Source: Actinomycetota bacterium (GTDB lineage Bacteria; Actinomycetota; Actinomycetes; Nanopelagicales; Nanopelagicaceae). From it: a DNA stretch of 64,000 nucleotides. The stretch is from NCBI GenBank assembly GCA_947463725.1, contig CANHRM010000002.1:1-64000 (forward strand). The letters are read 5' to 3'. Positions 38,193-48,018 of this stretch are shown here, piece by piece. The translations under genes were made by a program, and so were the position numbers. A model generated the notes under the pieces. That model worked only from the letters and a program-made list of their open reading frames with translations, was not told where the DNA came from and ran no database searches. Positions within the stretch are counted from its first letter, which is position 1. Each line of letters starts with the position of its first letter.

Positions 38193-39434
38193 TTAGATCG
38201 CGATACCTAATAAGGTGTCGATAGCTCTACTTAACTCACCGCTACTGCCGCCGGTTAGGCCGCCTTCGGTTTGCTCGATCCATGCATCAATCGCCTTAAT
38301 TGCTCTAACTGTGTCTAAATTATCGGCCAAGCTAGCAATGATTAACGCAACACACTCTTTCGTAGGTGCAACCTCATTGCGACTGAGTGCACTTTGCAAC
38401 CGAGCCATTCGGTTACTAGCTTCATCCAATACTGCATCAGTCCACATGCGATCACGACCATATGGGCTACTAAGAAGAGCTAAACGAATGACCATGGGAT
38501 CAACACCTGATGCAACTAATTTACTAACGAAAACCAAATTGCCTTTGCTCTTACTCATTTTCTCGCCATCTAGTCCAACCATGCCTGCGTGGATATATGT
38601 ACGTGCGTATGGTTTGCCAGTCAAGATAGCAACTTGCGATGCGCCCATTTCATGGTGAGGAAAAATCAGATCACTTCCACCGCCTTGAATATCAATGGCA
38701 AAGTCATCAGCTGGATCTGGCTGCAAATATGCAAGTGCGATGGCGCTACATTCAATGTGCCAACCGGGCCGTCCAGCGCCAAATGGTGACGGCCAAGAAG
38801 GTTCACCAGGCCGGGCTGCTAACCAGACCAGACAATCGAGCACATCCTTTTTGCCAATTCGATCTGGATCACCCCCACGCTGCGAAAATATCTCTTGCAT
38901 CTCTACTTGAGAATAGTGCGAACGTGTTCCAAATTCAGAATCACTACGAACCGAGAAATAAAGATCGTTCTCTACCGGATAAATTGTATTAGCCGTTTTA
39001 AGAGCTTCAATTGCTTGGGTAACTAATGGAATAGCTTCGACGGCACCGATATAACTTTCCGGTGGCAAAACATGAAGATTTACCATGTCGCTTCGGAATA
39101 GTTCAATTTGGGAATGTGCTAGCTCTTGCCAATCAATCCCATCACGATTAGCTCGTTCAAGTAATGGATCATCAATGTCGGTTATGTTCTGCACGAAACG
39201 AACTTCGGCGCCGGTTGCTCTGAGATAACGGTTAATTAAATCAAATGTTAAATAAGTTGCCGCATGACCTAAGTGAGTCGCATCGTAAGGAGTTATTCCG
39301 CATACGTACATGCGATAAAGATTTTTAGTTGGGAGCGCCTTCTTAGTTCCGGAAAGCGTGTCTTTTAAGGTGAGTTTAGGCAGCGCAAATTTAGGATCTA
39401 GGGCTGGAATCGCCACTGTTGGCCATGAGCGCAT
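38193..39434 (-). CDS. mshC: Mycothiol ligase MshC
   Basis: 413 residues. It resembles cysteinyl-tRNA synthetase but has the MshC-type signature YVCGITPYDATHLGHAATYL (CysRS has GPTVY) and GLDGEKMSKSKGN (KMSKS). Zinc ligands include the first Cys and the His/Cys of WHIECSAI. It joins cysteine to glucosaminyl-inositol in mycothiol synthesis, a thiol restricted to Actinobacteria. The length is typical for MshC and it lacks the long CysRS tail. Confidence 0.94.
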   Translation of the reverse strand: MRSWPTVAIPALDPKFALPKLTLKDTLSGTKKALPTKNLYRMYVCGITPYDATHLGHAATYLTFDLINRYLRATGAEVRFVQNITDIDDPLLERANRDGIDWQELAHSQIELFRSDMVNLHVLPPESYIGAVEAIPLVTQAIEALKTANTIYPVENDLYFSVRSDSEFGTRSHYSQVEMQEIFSQRGGDPDRIGKKDVLDCLVWLAARPGEPSWPSPFGAGRPGWHIECSAIALAYLQPDPADDFAIDIQGGGSDLIFPHHEMGASQVAILTGKPYARTYIHAGMVGLDGEKMSKSKGNLVFVSKLVASGVDPMVIRLALLSSPYGRDRMWTDAVLDEASNRMARLQSALSRNEVAPTKECVALIIASLADNLDTVRAIKAIDAWIEQTEGGLTGGSSGELSRAIDTLLGIAI

Positions 39435-39470
39435 TGTTTTATTCTAGATGTTCTCAAGAGGTTTTAAACG

Positions 39471-40193
39471 CTAGAACGGCGGCCATGGAACGGCCGGCCA
39501 ATCTGGGCTCGGTGATGGAAAGACTTTCTTGTTGAGTAAATGTGAAATTCTCACTTTCAAAGCAGCGAACTCGTCTGCTGTGATTAATTCTTGAATCTCG
39601 TCTCCAGTTTTACCCTCAAGTTCGGTCTTAAGAAGTTTGAGTGTGTTCAGCTCGGTATCCAGGAGCGGTGATTGCTCCCACTGCCAAAGTACGGTTCGCA
39701 ACTTATCTTCAGAGTGAAAAGTGACTCCGTGATCGCACCCGTAGATATGACCATCAGATGTCGGCAATAGATGGCCGATTTTGCGATCTGTATTGTTGAT
39801 TACTATATCGAATAGCGCGAGATTGCGAAGACCGATTAGATCTTTGCGAAATAGTTCAGAGAGATCTTCCTCTTCATCGATATCAATCCAAAGTTGCACC
39901 ATCCCGAAACCAAATGGCCCCTCACGCAATAGTGTTGGTGGAACACAATTAAGTTGCATCGCTTCGCTGACCAAGTAAGCCGCATACTCACGGTTAGCTA
40001 GCGTGCCATCTGGAAAATCCCATAGTGGTCGCTCCCCCGTTACGGGCTTATAGATACAGTTAAACAACTTATCGCCAACTGAGATTTCACCAAAGAGTGT
40101 CGCATTTGAAGCATCAACTAAGCGACCAGTAACTTTAAGATCACCATAACCAAGTGCTGCAAGTATCTCGTCGCGATTATCTGCGGTAACCAT
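39471..40193 (-). CDS. SCO1664-family protein (PI3/4-kinase-like)
   Basis: 240 residues from ATG 40193, in which CGAGG lies just upstream and the DUF3090 gene is overlapped by 17 bases. YKPVTGERPLWDFPDGTLAN, LFDIVINNTDRKIGHLL and YGCDHGVTFHSEDKLR resemble the nucleotide-binding and catalytic loops of the phosphatidylinositol kinase fold. The family sits with DUF3090, a phosphomutase-like protein and mshC in many Actinobacteria. Its biochemical role is not known. Confidence 0.85.
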   Translation of the reverse strand: MVTADNRDEILAALGYGDLKVTGRLVDASNATLFGEISVGDKLFNCIYKPVTGERPLWDFPDGTLANREYAAYLVSEAMQLNCVPPTLLREGPFGFGMVQLWIDIDEEEDLSELFRKDLIGLRNLALFDIVINNTDRKIGHLLPTSDGHIYGCDHGVTFHSEDKLRTVLWQWEQSPLLDTELNTLKLLKTELEGKTGDEIQELITADEFAALKVRISHLLNKKVFPSPSPDWPAVPWPPF

Positions 40194-40725
40194 TTGACCT
40201 CGGACATAGATGTCCAGTGTTATCGATTGGTATTCCACAGAATGGGCAAGGCAGACGCCCAGCTCCAACTACTGCCGCAGTTCGTTTTGCGAAAGCATCA
40301 GCTTGAGCGAGTGTGAGTGATACTCGTAGCAAATCGGGTGCTTCATCTTCGTCATCGTCAGCCAATTCTTCTTCTTCAGAATCAGCTGGTGTTGCGCACT
40401 GCAACTCAACCAGAACTGTTTCAGAGTCAGTTACAAACGAGAGCCCAATAACACCAACGCGGAATTCTTCAAAGATTGGCTGTTCTAGTGGTTCGGTGTC
40501 GACGCCTAATCTTGAATATGAAATTAATGGGTTAGCCCGTTTTATCTCTTTGAGAATAGCGCCCACTCGTTCACCTAGAGCGGCGGCTTGAATTTTTTCT
40601 AGCCCAACTGAGGTGATTCGGGATCCACTACGCGCTTGAATAAAGAAACTTCGCTCACCCGGTTCACCGACCGTGCCGCAAACAAAACGCTCTACTGGAC
40701 TAAATTCGTAAACAATGCGACTCAC
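40177..40725 (-). CDS. DUF3090 protein with zinc-ribbon end
   Basis: 182 residues. The opening IVYEFSPVERFVCGTVGEPG and the terminal PCPFCGIPIDNTGHLCPRSN with its Cys/His cluster are DUF3090 features; a very acidic loop (DSEEEELADDDEDEAPDLL) separates them. A zinc site is inferred from the CxxC and HxC. It starts with a four-base ATGA overlap with the phosphomutase gene and overlaps the SCO1664 gene. Function unknown; strong linkage suggests a shared pathway. Confidence 0.85.
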   Translation of the reverse strand: MSRIVYEFSPVERFVCGTVGEPGERSFFIQARSGSRITSVGLEKIQAAALGERVGAILKEIKRANPLISYSRLGVDTEPLEQPIFEEFRVGVIGLSFVTDSETVLVELQCATPADSEEEELADDDEDEAPDLLRVSLTLAQADAFAKRTAAVVGAGRLPCPFCGIPIDNTGHLCPRSNGYRR

Positions 40726-41393
40726 TTAGTAAGGCCTTTGCCCCCGCCAAGTAAATGGCCACGTTTGTTTTTGCTCTGCAATAAGTCTGTGACTGAAGAA
40801 TCTGAATCATTTAGGCGCGTTAATCGAATCGCACCACCATTTGATTCCAAAATCGTGATTGAAGCTGGATCGATCACAATACGTTGGAAATCATCCAAAT
40901 GCATTCCCATTGCGCTGGCCACAATCGCCTTAATTACATCACCATGAGAGACCATGATGGTTAATTCCAGATCAGATTCAAAGAAAGCATGGACTGAGCG
41001 CATCGCTCGCACTTGCATCTGTGCGAGACCTTCACCATCTGGGAAAGTAACCGAGCTGGGTTGGCCCTGAACCTTGCGCCAGAGTTTAGCTCTCGACAGT
41101 GTCGCTAATTTTTTGCCGGACCACTTACCGTAATCAACTTCAATTAAATTTGGTTCGGAAATTACATTTACATTCTTTCCAAATTTAGCCAGCCACGGAG
41201 CTAATGTTTCAGTACAACGATCCATCGGACTAACCTGAACTTGGGCAATAGTTAATTTACCTAGTCGATCTGCCAATCGTTCAGCTTGTTCTTGACCTGT
41301 CTTCGAGAGGTGAACATTAGGCAATTGACCAGAGAGAACTCCAGCGGCATTGGCGGTTGAATGAGCATGTCGAATCAAAACAATTTTTGGCAC
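40722..41393 (-). CDS. Histidine-phosphatase family protein (MSMEG_4193 type)
   Basis: 223 residues. The phosphohistidine motif is LIRHAHSTANAAGVLSGQLP (RHA in place of the common RHG), with a second His in TIMVSHGDVIKAI. This is the phosphoglycerate-mutase/phosphatase fold. The MSMEG_4193/Rv2135c subgroup is always near DUF3090. It is the first gene of the SCO1664/DUF3090 operon and is divergent from the aldo/keto reductase. Confidence 0.88.
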   Translation of the reverse strand: MPKIVLIRHAHSTANAAGVLSGQLPNVHLSKTGQEQAERLADRLGKLTIAQVQVSPMDRCTETLAPWLAKFGKNVNVISEPNLIEVDYGKWSGKKLATLSRAKLWRKVQGQPSSVTFPDGEGLAQMQVRAMRSVHAFFESDLELTIMVSHGDVIKAIVASAMGMHLDDFQRIVIDPASITILESNGGAIRLTRLNDSDSSVTDLLQSKNKRGHLLGGGKGLTK

Positions 41394-41443
41394 CCTGAAA
41401 GGTTATCGCAGTAATTCGGCCCTTGCCTTGCTAGGTTTGCGCC

Positions 41444-42394
41444 ATGGAAATCAGGCGTGCCGGCAATAGTGGCTTATCTTTATCTCGACTTGGTCTGGGA
41501 ACTATGACTTGGGGTCGCGATACTGATGAGCACGAGGCCGCTGATCAAATGCGAGCGTATTTAGATGCCGGTGGAAATTTCATCGATACTGCCGCTGTTT
41601 ATGGCGATGGCGATAGCGAACGTGTAATCGGTGGACTAGCTGGCTCACTTTTCAAGCGCGAGGAAATAGTTTTAGCAACTAAGGCTGGAATCACTTTTCC
41701 GGATGGAATCCGTACCGTAAATAATTCGCGTGCTGCTCTGATGGCTGAACTCGATAACTCACTGGCCCGACTTGGTACGGACTATGTGGATTTATGGCAA
41801 ATCCATACTTGGGATTCTGAAAATCCGATTTCTGATGCGCTCTCTGCACTGGATTGGGCTTACAACACCGGACGTGCTCGCTACGTAGGAATTTCAAACT
41901 TTTCTGGCTGGCAAACGGCGCATTGTGTTACGCGACAAAATAATCAAGGCGGAAAAGCTCCGATTGCAACTATTCAATCGGAGTACTCACTACTAAATCG
42001 AGAAGTCGAACGAGAAATTATTCCAGCAGCAGAGGCGCTAGGTTTCGGATTTCTACCGTGGTCACCTTTAGGTCGTGGTGTACTTACTGGAAAATATCGC
42101 AATGGTTTGCCAAGTGATTCACGTGGCGCCAGTGCACATTTTGCTGGATTTGTAGAACCATATTTAGATGCTCGTTCGTCCCGCATAGTCGAGGCAGTCT
42201 GTGTCGCAGCCGATGGACTTGGATTTTCACCACTAGAAGTTTCTTTAGCTTGGGTGCGAGATGCGCCAGGAGTAACAAGTGCAATTGTTGGGGCACGCAC
42301 AGGCGCGCAACTTCGTGGAATCTTAACTTCGGAACAAATTATCTTGCCTGAGGTTGTTCGTGATGCTTTAAGTGAAGTATCAGCAATTCTTTAA
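41444..42394 (+). CDS. Aldo/keto reductase
   Basis: 316 residues. NFIDTAAVYGDGDSERVIGG contains the catalytic Asp/Tyr, the Lys is in LATKAGITF, and YVDLWQIHTWD and SAIVGARTGAQLRGILT complete the (beta/alpha)8 fold and NADPH site. The substrate is unknown. No clear ribosome-binding site precedes ATG 41444, so leaderless translation is possible. Its 3' end overlaps the convergent M20 gene by 15 bases. Confidence 0.9.
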   Translation: MEIRRAGNSGLSLSRLGLGTMTWGRDTDEHEAADQMRAYLDAGGNFIDTAAVYGDGDSERVIGGLAGSLFKREEIVLATKAGITFPDGIRTVNNSRAALMAELDNSLARLGTDYVDLWQIHTWDSENPISDALSALDWAYNTGRARYVGISNFSGWQTAHCVTRQNNQGGKAPIATIQSEYSLLNREVEREIIPAAEALGFGFLPWSPLGRGVLTGKYRNGLPSDSRGASAHFAGFVEPYLDARSSRIVEAVCVAADGLGFSPLEVSLAWVRDAPGVTSAIVGARTGAQLRGILTSEQIILPEVVRDALSEVSAIL

Positions 42395-43696
42395 AAAACG
42401 CTCCATCACATGCACGCCGTATTTCAGACCATCTAAAGGAATGCGTTCATCTACGCCATGGAAAAGCGCCATGAAATCTAACCCTGGTGGAAGTTTCAGA
42501 GGGGTAAATCCATACCCAACAATTCCCAACTCGGAAAGAGCTTTATTATCTGTGCCACCACTCATCATGTAAGGAACAGCAATCGCATCAGGATCTTCGG
42601 CGATTAAGGCTTGAACCATTGCTTCAACTAAGTCACCGCTGAAATCTACTTCTAACGAAATATCGTGAGTCAAAGTTTCGATCTCAATATCTGGGCCCAC
42701 AATTTCACGTATGGTTTGATTGAATTCTTCTTCGTATCCAGGCAAGAAACGTCCATCTACCACGGCTGAAGCCGACTGTGGAATAACGTTGGCTTTGTAT
42801 CCCGAATTCAACATTGTCGGATTAGCAGTATTTTGTAGAGTCGCTCCGAACATCTTCGCAGCGGGGCCGAGTTCATCTAAAAGTGGTCGGAAATCCGCTT
42901 CGTCATATTTGTTGTCCGTGGCTTTGGCAACATTGGCAAAAAGAGCCCTAATAGTTTTTGTGTAGCGCTGAGGCCAAGTGTGGTTACCAATTTTTTGAAC
43001 AGCTTCACTCAAAGCTGTAACAGCATTGCTCTTGTTGATCATAGATCCGTGTCCGGCTGTGCCCTTTGCAGTTAACTTTATCCAGTGAATACCTTTTTGT
43101 GCGGTCTCAATAAAATACAGTCGTTTGCCGTTCTTAACAGTGATTGAAAATCCACCGACTTCAGAAACCGCTTCTGTGCACCCTGCAAAAACTTCTGGAT
43201 GTTTCGCTGTCATGTAGCGTGAGCCGAATTCACTGCCGGCTTCCTCGTCACCAAAAAATGCTAAAACAATATCTCGTGGAGGTACATAACCTTCTCGTTG
43301 CCACTTACGTACTATCGCAAGAATCATCGCATCAACGTTCTTCATATCAACAGCGCCTCGGCCCCAAATGAAACCATCTTTAATCAATCCGCTGAAAGGA
43401 TCTACTGACCAATCTTTTGCATCAGCAGGTACTACGTCGACATGACCATGAAGAACTAAACCTGGTCTAGATGAATCACTACCTTTAATTTTTGCAATCA
43501 CATTTGCACGGTTTGGAGCCGACTCGTATATTTTTGCAGCGATGCCAACTTCAGCGAGTGAAGCAACAACGTAAGCTGCAACAGCACTTTCATCGCCATT
43601 TCCTTCACCATAATTAACACTCGGAATACGAATCAATTCCTGGCAAATACGAATTGTTTCTTCTTCGAGTGAGAGGCGCTCTGGTGTTGAATTCAT
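42380..43696 (-). CDS. M20-family metallohydrolase
   Basis: 438 residues from ATG 43696 (MNSTPERLSLEEETIRICQE). Metal ligands are visible in VLHGHVDVVPAD, GRGAVDMKNVDAM and FGDEEAGSEFGS, with a dimerisation lid domain in the middle. Members include ArgE/DapE and dipeptidases. It matches the Rv2141c-type M20 enzyme, whose natural substrate is not established. It is divergent from tRNA-Leu. Confidence 0.9.
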   Translation of the reverse strand: MNSTPERLSLEEETIRICQELIRIPSVNYGEGNGDESAVAAYVVASLAEVGIAAKIYESAPNRANVIAKIKGSDSSRPGLVLHGHVDVVPADAKDWSVDPFSGLIKDGFIWGRGAVDMKNVDAMILAIVRKWQREGYVPPRDIVLAFFGDEEAGSEFGSRYMTAKHPEVFAGCTEAVSEVGGFSITVKNGKRLYFIETAQKGIHWIKLTAKGTAGHGSMINKSNAVTALSEAVQKIGNHTWPQRYTKTIRALFANVAKATDNKYDEADFRPLLDELGPAAKMFGATLQNTANPTMLNSGYKANVIPQSASAVVDGRFLPGYEEEFNQTIREIVGPDIEIETLTHDISLEVDFSGDLVEAMVQALIAEDPDAIAVPYMMSGGTDNKALSELGIVGYGFTPLKLPPGLDFMALFHGVDERIPLDGLKYGVHVMERFLKNC

Positions 43697-43803
43697 GGGG
43701 CTACTCTCCCAGTTCTGGCCCGAAAATGTGAAGTCTGCAAATTTTTGACGACCTTTTGCTGTGATGTGACCTGTGTTGCTATCCTTCGCTAGAAAATCCA
43801 CTC

Positions 43804-43887
43804 GTCCGGGTGGCGGAATTGGCAGACGCGCTAGCTTGAGGTGTTAGTGCCCGCAAGGGCTTAGGGGTTCAAGTCCCCTCCCGGACA
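43804..43887 (+). tRNA. tRNA-Leu (GAG)
   Basis: The acceptor arms GTCCGGG and CCCGGAC pair fully. A long variable arm (TGCCCGCAAGGGCT) marks a class II tRNA. The anticodon stem CTAGC/GTTAG holds the loop TTGAGGT, giving anticodon GAG, which reads CUC and CUU leucine codons. The T loop TTCAAGT is normal. CCA is not encoded. apt follows after 41 bases on the same strand. Confidence 0.95.
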
Positions 43888-43928
43888 CACATATTCGCGA
43901 AGAACTTCAGCTTCGAAAGGTAGAGCGG

Positions 43929-44462
43929 ATGAAGATTGCCGACGCGCTCGCTCTGATTCGCCCGATTCCAGATTTCCCAATTCCCGGTGTTCTATTTCAA
44001 GATATTGCTCCACTTATTGCCAATCCAAAAGCTTACGAATTGGTAACTAAGGAATTTGCACAAACTGAAACACCGTTTAACTTAGTTGCCGGTGTTGAAT
44101 CCCGTGGCTTTATCTTGGCCAGCGCTATTGCAATTGATAGTGCAGTTGGTTTTGTCCCGATTCGTAAGGCTGGCAAATTACCTGGCGCGGTTATTAAGCG
44201 CGAATATGGTCTGGAGTACGGCAGCGACAGTCTTGAGATGCAAGTAGATGCTTTAACCCACGTGAAAAATCCCAGAGTTTTACTTATTGATGACGTGCTT
44301 GCAACTGGTGGAACACTTATTGCTGCCCTTGAACTGATTGCGGATTTGTCGGGAGAAATCTGCGAGATCGCTGTTTTGTTAGAGATCACCGCTCTTGGTG
44401 GACGGGAACGTATCTTGGCTGCTTTCCCTGATTTGAAAATTCGGGCGCTGGTCAAGATTTGA
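43929..44462 (+). CDS. apt: Adenine phosphoribosyltransferase
   Basis: 177 residues. IRPIPDFPIPGVLFQDIAPL opens it and the PRPP-binding motif VLLIDDVLATGGTLIAALEL lies near residue 120. It salvages adenine to AMP. AAAGG lies eight bases before the ATG. A purine permease gene lies about 5 kb downstream on the same strand. Its stop overlaps the TTG start of the acyltransferase in a TTGA pattern. Confidence 0.95.
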   Translation: MKIADALALIRPIPDFPIPGVLFQDIAPLIANPKAYELVTKEFAQTETPFNLVAGVESRGFILASAIAIDSAVGFVPIRKAGKLPGAVIKREYGLEYGSDSLEMQVDALTHVKNPRVLLIDDVLATGGTLIAALELIADLSGEICEIAVLLEITALGGRERILAAFPDLKIRALVKI

Positions 44463-46318
44463 AAACAAATATTGCAAAGATTCTAGAGATCCAAGGACTA
44501 CGAGCTCTAGCTGCAACTTTGGTTCTGATATTTCATGCCAAATTTGTATCAGGTGGCTTTATTGGTGTAGATATTTTCTATGTCATCTCTGGCTTTTTAA
44601 TTACTGGTTTACTTCTAAAAGAACTAAACGCTAACGGCCGGATCTCACTTAAGGCGTTCTATCTTCGAAGAAGCAAGCGTCTATTACCTGCTTCATTCTT
44701 AGTTCTTTTTGTAACAGCCCTATTCGCTTGGCTAGTACTGCCTCCGATTTCGCGAGGTTCAATCGGACGCGATTTAGTCGCGACAACTCTTTACATTTCC
44801 AATTATCTATTCGCTTGGTGGCAAAACGATTATCAGAATCTAAATGCCACACCATCGCCGTTCATTCACTATTGGTCGCTTGCTGTCGAAGAACAGTTCT
44901 ATATTTTCTGGCCACTTTTCATAATCGCACTCGCTAAGCTCAAAAGCGCCCGCAAGTTCCTCGTTGGTTTCTCACTGGTAACCAGCATTACCTTTGCACT
45001 CGGCGTGTGGCTGACCGTTGTGGCTCCAATTTGGGCTTTCTATTCACTGCCGACACGTGCTTGGGAACTAAGTATTGGCGCGCTAATTGCTCTGCTTCCT
45101 TCATTAAGAAGGCGAAGTCCTTCACTGGCGGTCTTAGGAGCGATTGCCTTAATCAGTTCAGCTTTCTGGTTTAACGATCGCACCTCATTTCCGGGTGTTT
45201 ATGCATTGCTACCGGTTTTCGGCACCGCAGCCCTGCTATCGAGTATTGGCTCATGGCCTGGGCCGCTGAGATGGCTAGCCACTAATCGCGTCTCAGTTTG
45301 GATAGGAAAAATTTCCTATCCGCTATATCTCTGGCATTGGCCGGTATTGGTTTTACCTATCGCACTTTTCGCTCGCGATCTTGTTCTATTGGAAAGAATC
45401 GTTGCACTGCTAGTGACCATAGTCCTGGCTGACTTAACGACTAGATTTATTGAAGAGCCACTTCATTTAAAGAACTTTGCCGCACGAAGAGTTGTTGTAA
45501 GTACAGCAACGGCAATGGTGCTCTCACTCTTAGTTGGTTTTGGTATCTCGCAATCTACGACAAAAACGATATTGGTAAACGGCAAGCAAGTCACGTTAGC
45601 GAGTATTGAATCTCGACCTACCCCTTATGACGATGGTTGCCATCTTAATTATCATGAAGCGATTTCTCCGCTGTGTGAATTTGGGAAATTAGATAGCGCT
45701 AAGACTGTTGTTCTCTACGGAGATTCACATGCGGTGCAATGGTTTCCAGCGCTAGAAAAATTGGCGGTTGAAAAAGGATTTAAGTTGATCACGTTGACCA
45801 AGTCGGCATGTCCGTCAATTGATGTGGTGCGCGAAAGTATCGGTGCTTTCAATATGGGTAACTGTGCCGCGTGGCGAAAAAGTGCCATTGAACGCATATC
45901 GAAAGCTAAACCAGATTTGATTATTCTTTCATCGTTTGAACATTTCATTCCGGCAGGAGACCCTCGTAAAGTAAAGAAGTGGTGGGCAGATGGATCACAA
46001 CGCACCTACCGAACTCTGAACACTTTAACCCCGAAAGTTGTCTATCTGCTTGACACTCCCCTGCCTATGCGCAACATTCCGGATTGCTTAGCAAGCACTA
46101 GCGCTGATAAGTGTTTAGCCAACTCAAAACTCGGGTTACCGCAAGTCGCAAAATTTGAAATTATCGATCCCGCCATATGGCTCTGCCAAAGTGAGTGCCC
46201 AGGCATTGTGCGTGGAAATGTGGCTTATAGAGATGCTTCACACATTAGCGTCGCGACATCGCTGGAGTTATCAGATTCACTTTGGCAAGCGCTGATCGAT
46301 AAGGGATTTACGCTTTAA
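44459..46318 (+). CDS. Acyltransferase-3 / SGNH (OafA-type) membrane protein
   Basis: 619 residues from a TTG start that overlaps apt. Residues ~8-370 form an acyltransferase-3 domain with about ten membrane helices, including IQGLRALAATLVLIFHAKFV and VDIFYVISGFLITGLL. Residues ~400-610 are a periplasmic SGNH-like domain with the nucleophile in VVLYGDSHAVQWFPALE and a closing DASHIS. Such proteins O-acetylate cell-wall or surface polysaccharides. The exact target is unknown; coupling to apt looks accidental. Confidence 0.88.
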   Translation: MKTNIAKILEIQGLRALAATLVLIFHAKFVSGGFIGVDIFYVISGFLITGLLLKELNANGRISLKAFYLRRSKRLLPASFLVLFVTALFAWLVLPPISRGSIGRDLVATTLYISNYLFAWWQNDYQNLNATPSPFIHYWSLAVEEQFYIFWPLFIIALAKLKSARKFLVGFSLVTSITFALGVWLTVVAPIWAFYSLPTRAWELSIGALIALLPSLRRRSPSLAVLGAIALISSAFWFNDRTSFPGVYALLPVFGTAALLSSIGSWPGPLRWLATNRVSVWIGKISYPLYLWHWPVLVLPIALFARDLVLLERIVALLVTIVLADLTTRFIEEPLHLKNFAARRVVVSTATAMVLSLLVGFGISQSTTKTILVNGKQVTLASIESRPTPYDDGCHLNYHEAISPLCEFGKLDSAKTVVLYGDSHAVQWFPALEKLAVEKGFKLITLTKSACPSIDVVRESIGAFNMGNCAAWRKSAIERISKAKPDLIILSSFEHFIPAGDPRKVKKWWADGSQRTYRTLNTLTPKVVYLLDTPLPMRNIPDCLASTSADKCLANSKLGLPQVAKFEIIDPAIWLCQSECPGIVRGNVAYRDASHISVATSLELSDSLWQALIDKGFTL

Positions 46319-46336
46319 TGTGGCAGGATTACCGAC

Positions 46337-46981
46337 ATGGCTGAGTTGACGTACTACTGCGGAACTATGGATAGCGGTAAGTCGACCCTCGCTCTACAAA
46401 CAGCCCATAACCACCAAAGTCGCGGTCGAACCGGATTAATTTTCACCAATCAAGATCGAGCTGGCGTTGGAGTTATTTCATCGCGCCTGGGATTACAAAG
46501 CGCGGCGATTGAAGTTGGCCCAGAATTAGATATTCATCGGTTCGTAGTTGATCAACTTTCGATCGGATCAAGAGTTGATTACATTATTTGCGACGAAGCC
46601 CAATTCTACGAACCGATTCAGATTGATCAATTAGCTCGTATTGTCGATGGCCTCGGAATAGATGTCTACGCTTTCGGAATTCTGGCTGATTTTCGGACCA
46701 AATTGTTTCCAGGTTCCGCGCGACTAGTTGAATTGGCTGATCGAGTAAATACATTGCAAGTCGAAGCCCTTTGTTGGTGTGGGCAAAGAGCTACACATAA
46801 CGCTCGAACCATTAATGGCATCATGGTCACTGAAGGCGAACAAGTAGTGGTTGGTGATACTAATAATGCCGATGAAGTTGCTTATGAAGTTCTCTGTCGT
46901 CGTCATCACATGCGTCAGTTAACTGCCCGAGTTTCTAGAGCAGGACATACTTCGAGTGACCCACTACCCTTCAACTCATGA
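46337..46981 (+). CDS. tdk: Thymidine kinase (type II)
   Basis: 214 residues. The P-loop GTMDSGKSTLALQTAH, the DEAQF motif (ICDEAQFYEPIQID) and a zinc-binding set (CWCGQ and CRRHH) identify type II thymidine kinase, which phosphorylates thymidine for salvage. Its stop overlaps the adh ATG by four bases. With apt and the purine permease it suggests active nucleoside and base uptake. Confidence 0.94.
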   Translation: MAELTYYCGTMDSGKSTLALQTAHNHQSRGRTGLIFTNQDRAGVGVISSRLGLQSAAIEVGPELDIHRFVVDQLSIGSRVDYIICDEAQFYEPIQIDQLARIVDGLGIDVYAFGILADFRTKLFPGSARLVELADRVNTLQVEALCWCGQRATHNARTINGIMVTEGEQVVVGDTNNADEVAYEVLCRRHHMRQLTARVSRAGHTSSDPLPFNS

Positions 46982-48018
46982 ACGTACGTGGATTAGCTGC
47001 ACTCAGTAAAGGCGCCCCTTTAACTTCTTATTCTTTCACCCGCAGAGAAATGCTTCCTCATGATGTAGCTATGGAAATTAAGTACGCCGGCATCTGTCAC
47101 TCCGATATCCATCAAGTCAATGAGGAGTGGGGTGCTGCTCGTTTTCCGATGGTTCCAGGTCACGAGATTGCCGGCGTAGTAACTGCAATTGGCGGCTCGG
47201 TAAGTAAGTTTGCAGTCGGAGATCTAATCGGTGTGGGCGTATTCATTGATTCTTGTCGCGATTGCTCTAGCTGCAACCAGGGTTTGAATCAATATTGCGA
47301 GAATGGCATGACACCGACTTACAACGGATTTGAACGCGATGGCGTAACTCCGACTATGGGTGGCTACAGCGATGGATATGTAATAAATGAAGATTATGCG
47401 GTAAAGATTCCAACTGGGCTAGACCTTGCAGCCGTAGCACCGCTGCTATGCGCTGGCATCACTTTGTATTCACCGTTAAAACATTGGAAAGCCGGACCTG
47501 GCAAGAAAGTTGCGGTGATGGGTCTCGGTGGTCTTGGCCATATGGGAGTCAAGTTTGCACATGCTTTAGGCGCAGAAGTTACCGTTCTTTCTCACTCCCC
47601 CAGCAAAGAAGCCGATGCACGTAGTTTAGGTGCAGACCACTTCGTCGTAACTAGTGATCCGGCACAGATGAAATTAGTTAGACGCAAGTTTGATTTAATT
47701 TTAGACACAGTTAGCGCTGAGCATGATGTTAATGATTATCTAAATCTGTTAGGCACCGATGGGACTCTGGTTGTCATTGGACTTCCAGGCGTTCCTTTTT
47801 CAGTCCATGCAAACTCATTATTATCTGGACGACGTTCCATGGCTGGATCGATGATCGGAAGTATTTCGCAAACTCAGGAGATGCTGGATTTCTGCGGCGA
47901 AAAGAAAATTGTGAGCGAGATTGAATTAATCAGTGCTGACTATGTGAATACTGCGTACGAGCGTACTGTTAAAAGCGACGTGCGATTTCGTTTCGTTATT
48001 GATATCGCAACGCTCTAA
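46978..48018 (+). CDS. Zinc-dependent alcohol dehydrogenase (CAD-like)
   Basis: 346 residues. Catalytic zinc ligands lie in GICHSDIHQVNEEWG and GHEIAGVV, the structural zinc ligands in CRDCSSCNQGLNQYC, and the NADP-binding motif in VAVMGLGGLGHMGVKFAHA. It belongs to the YahK/cinnamyl-alcohol subgroup, reducing aldehydes with NADPH. It is coupled to tdk by an ATGA overlap and its end overlaps the DUF554 gene convergently by four bases. Confidence 0.92.
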   Translation: MNVRGLAALSKGAPLTSYSFTRREMLPHDVAMEIKYAGICHSDIHQVNEEWGAARFPMVPGHEIAGVVTAIGGSVSKFAVGDLIGVGVFIDSCRDCSSCNQGLNQYCENGMTPTYNGFERDGVTPTMGGYSDGYVINEDYAVKIPTGLDLAAVAPLLCAGITLYSPLKHWKAGPGKKVAVMGLGGLGHMGVKFAHALGAEVTVLSHSPSKEADARSLGADHFVVTSDPAQMKLVRRKFDLILDTVSAEHDVNDYLNLLGTDGTLVVIGLPGVPFSVHANSLLSGRRSMAGSMIGSISQTQEMLDFCGEKKIVSEIELISADYVNTAYERTVKSDVRFRFVIDIATL

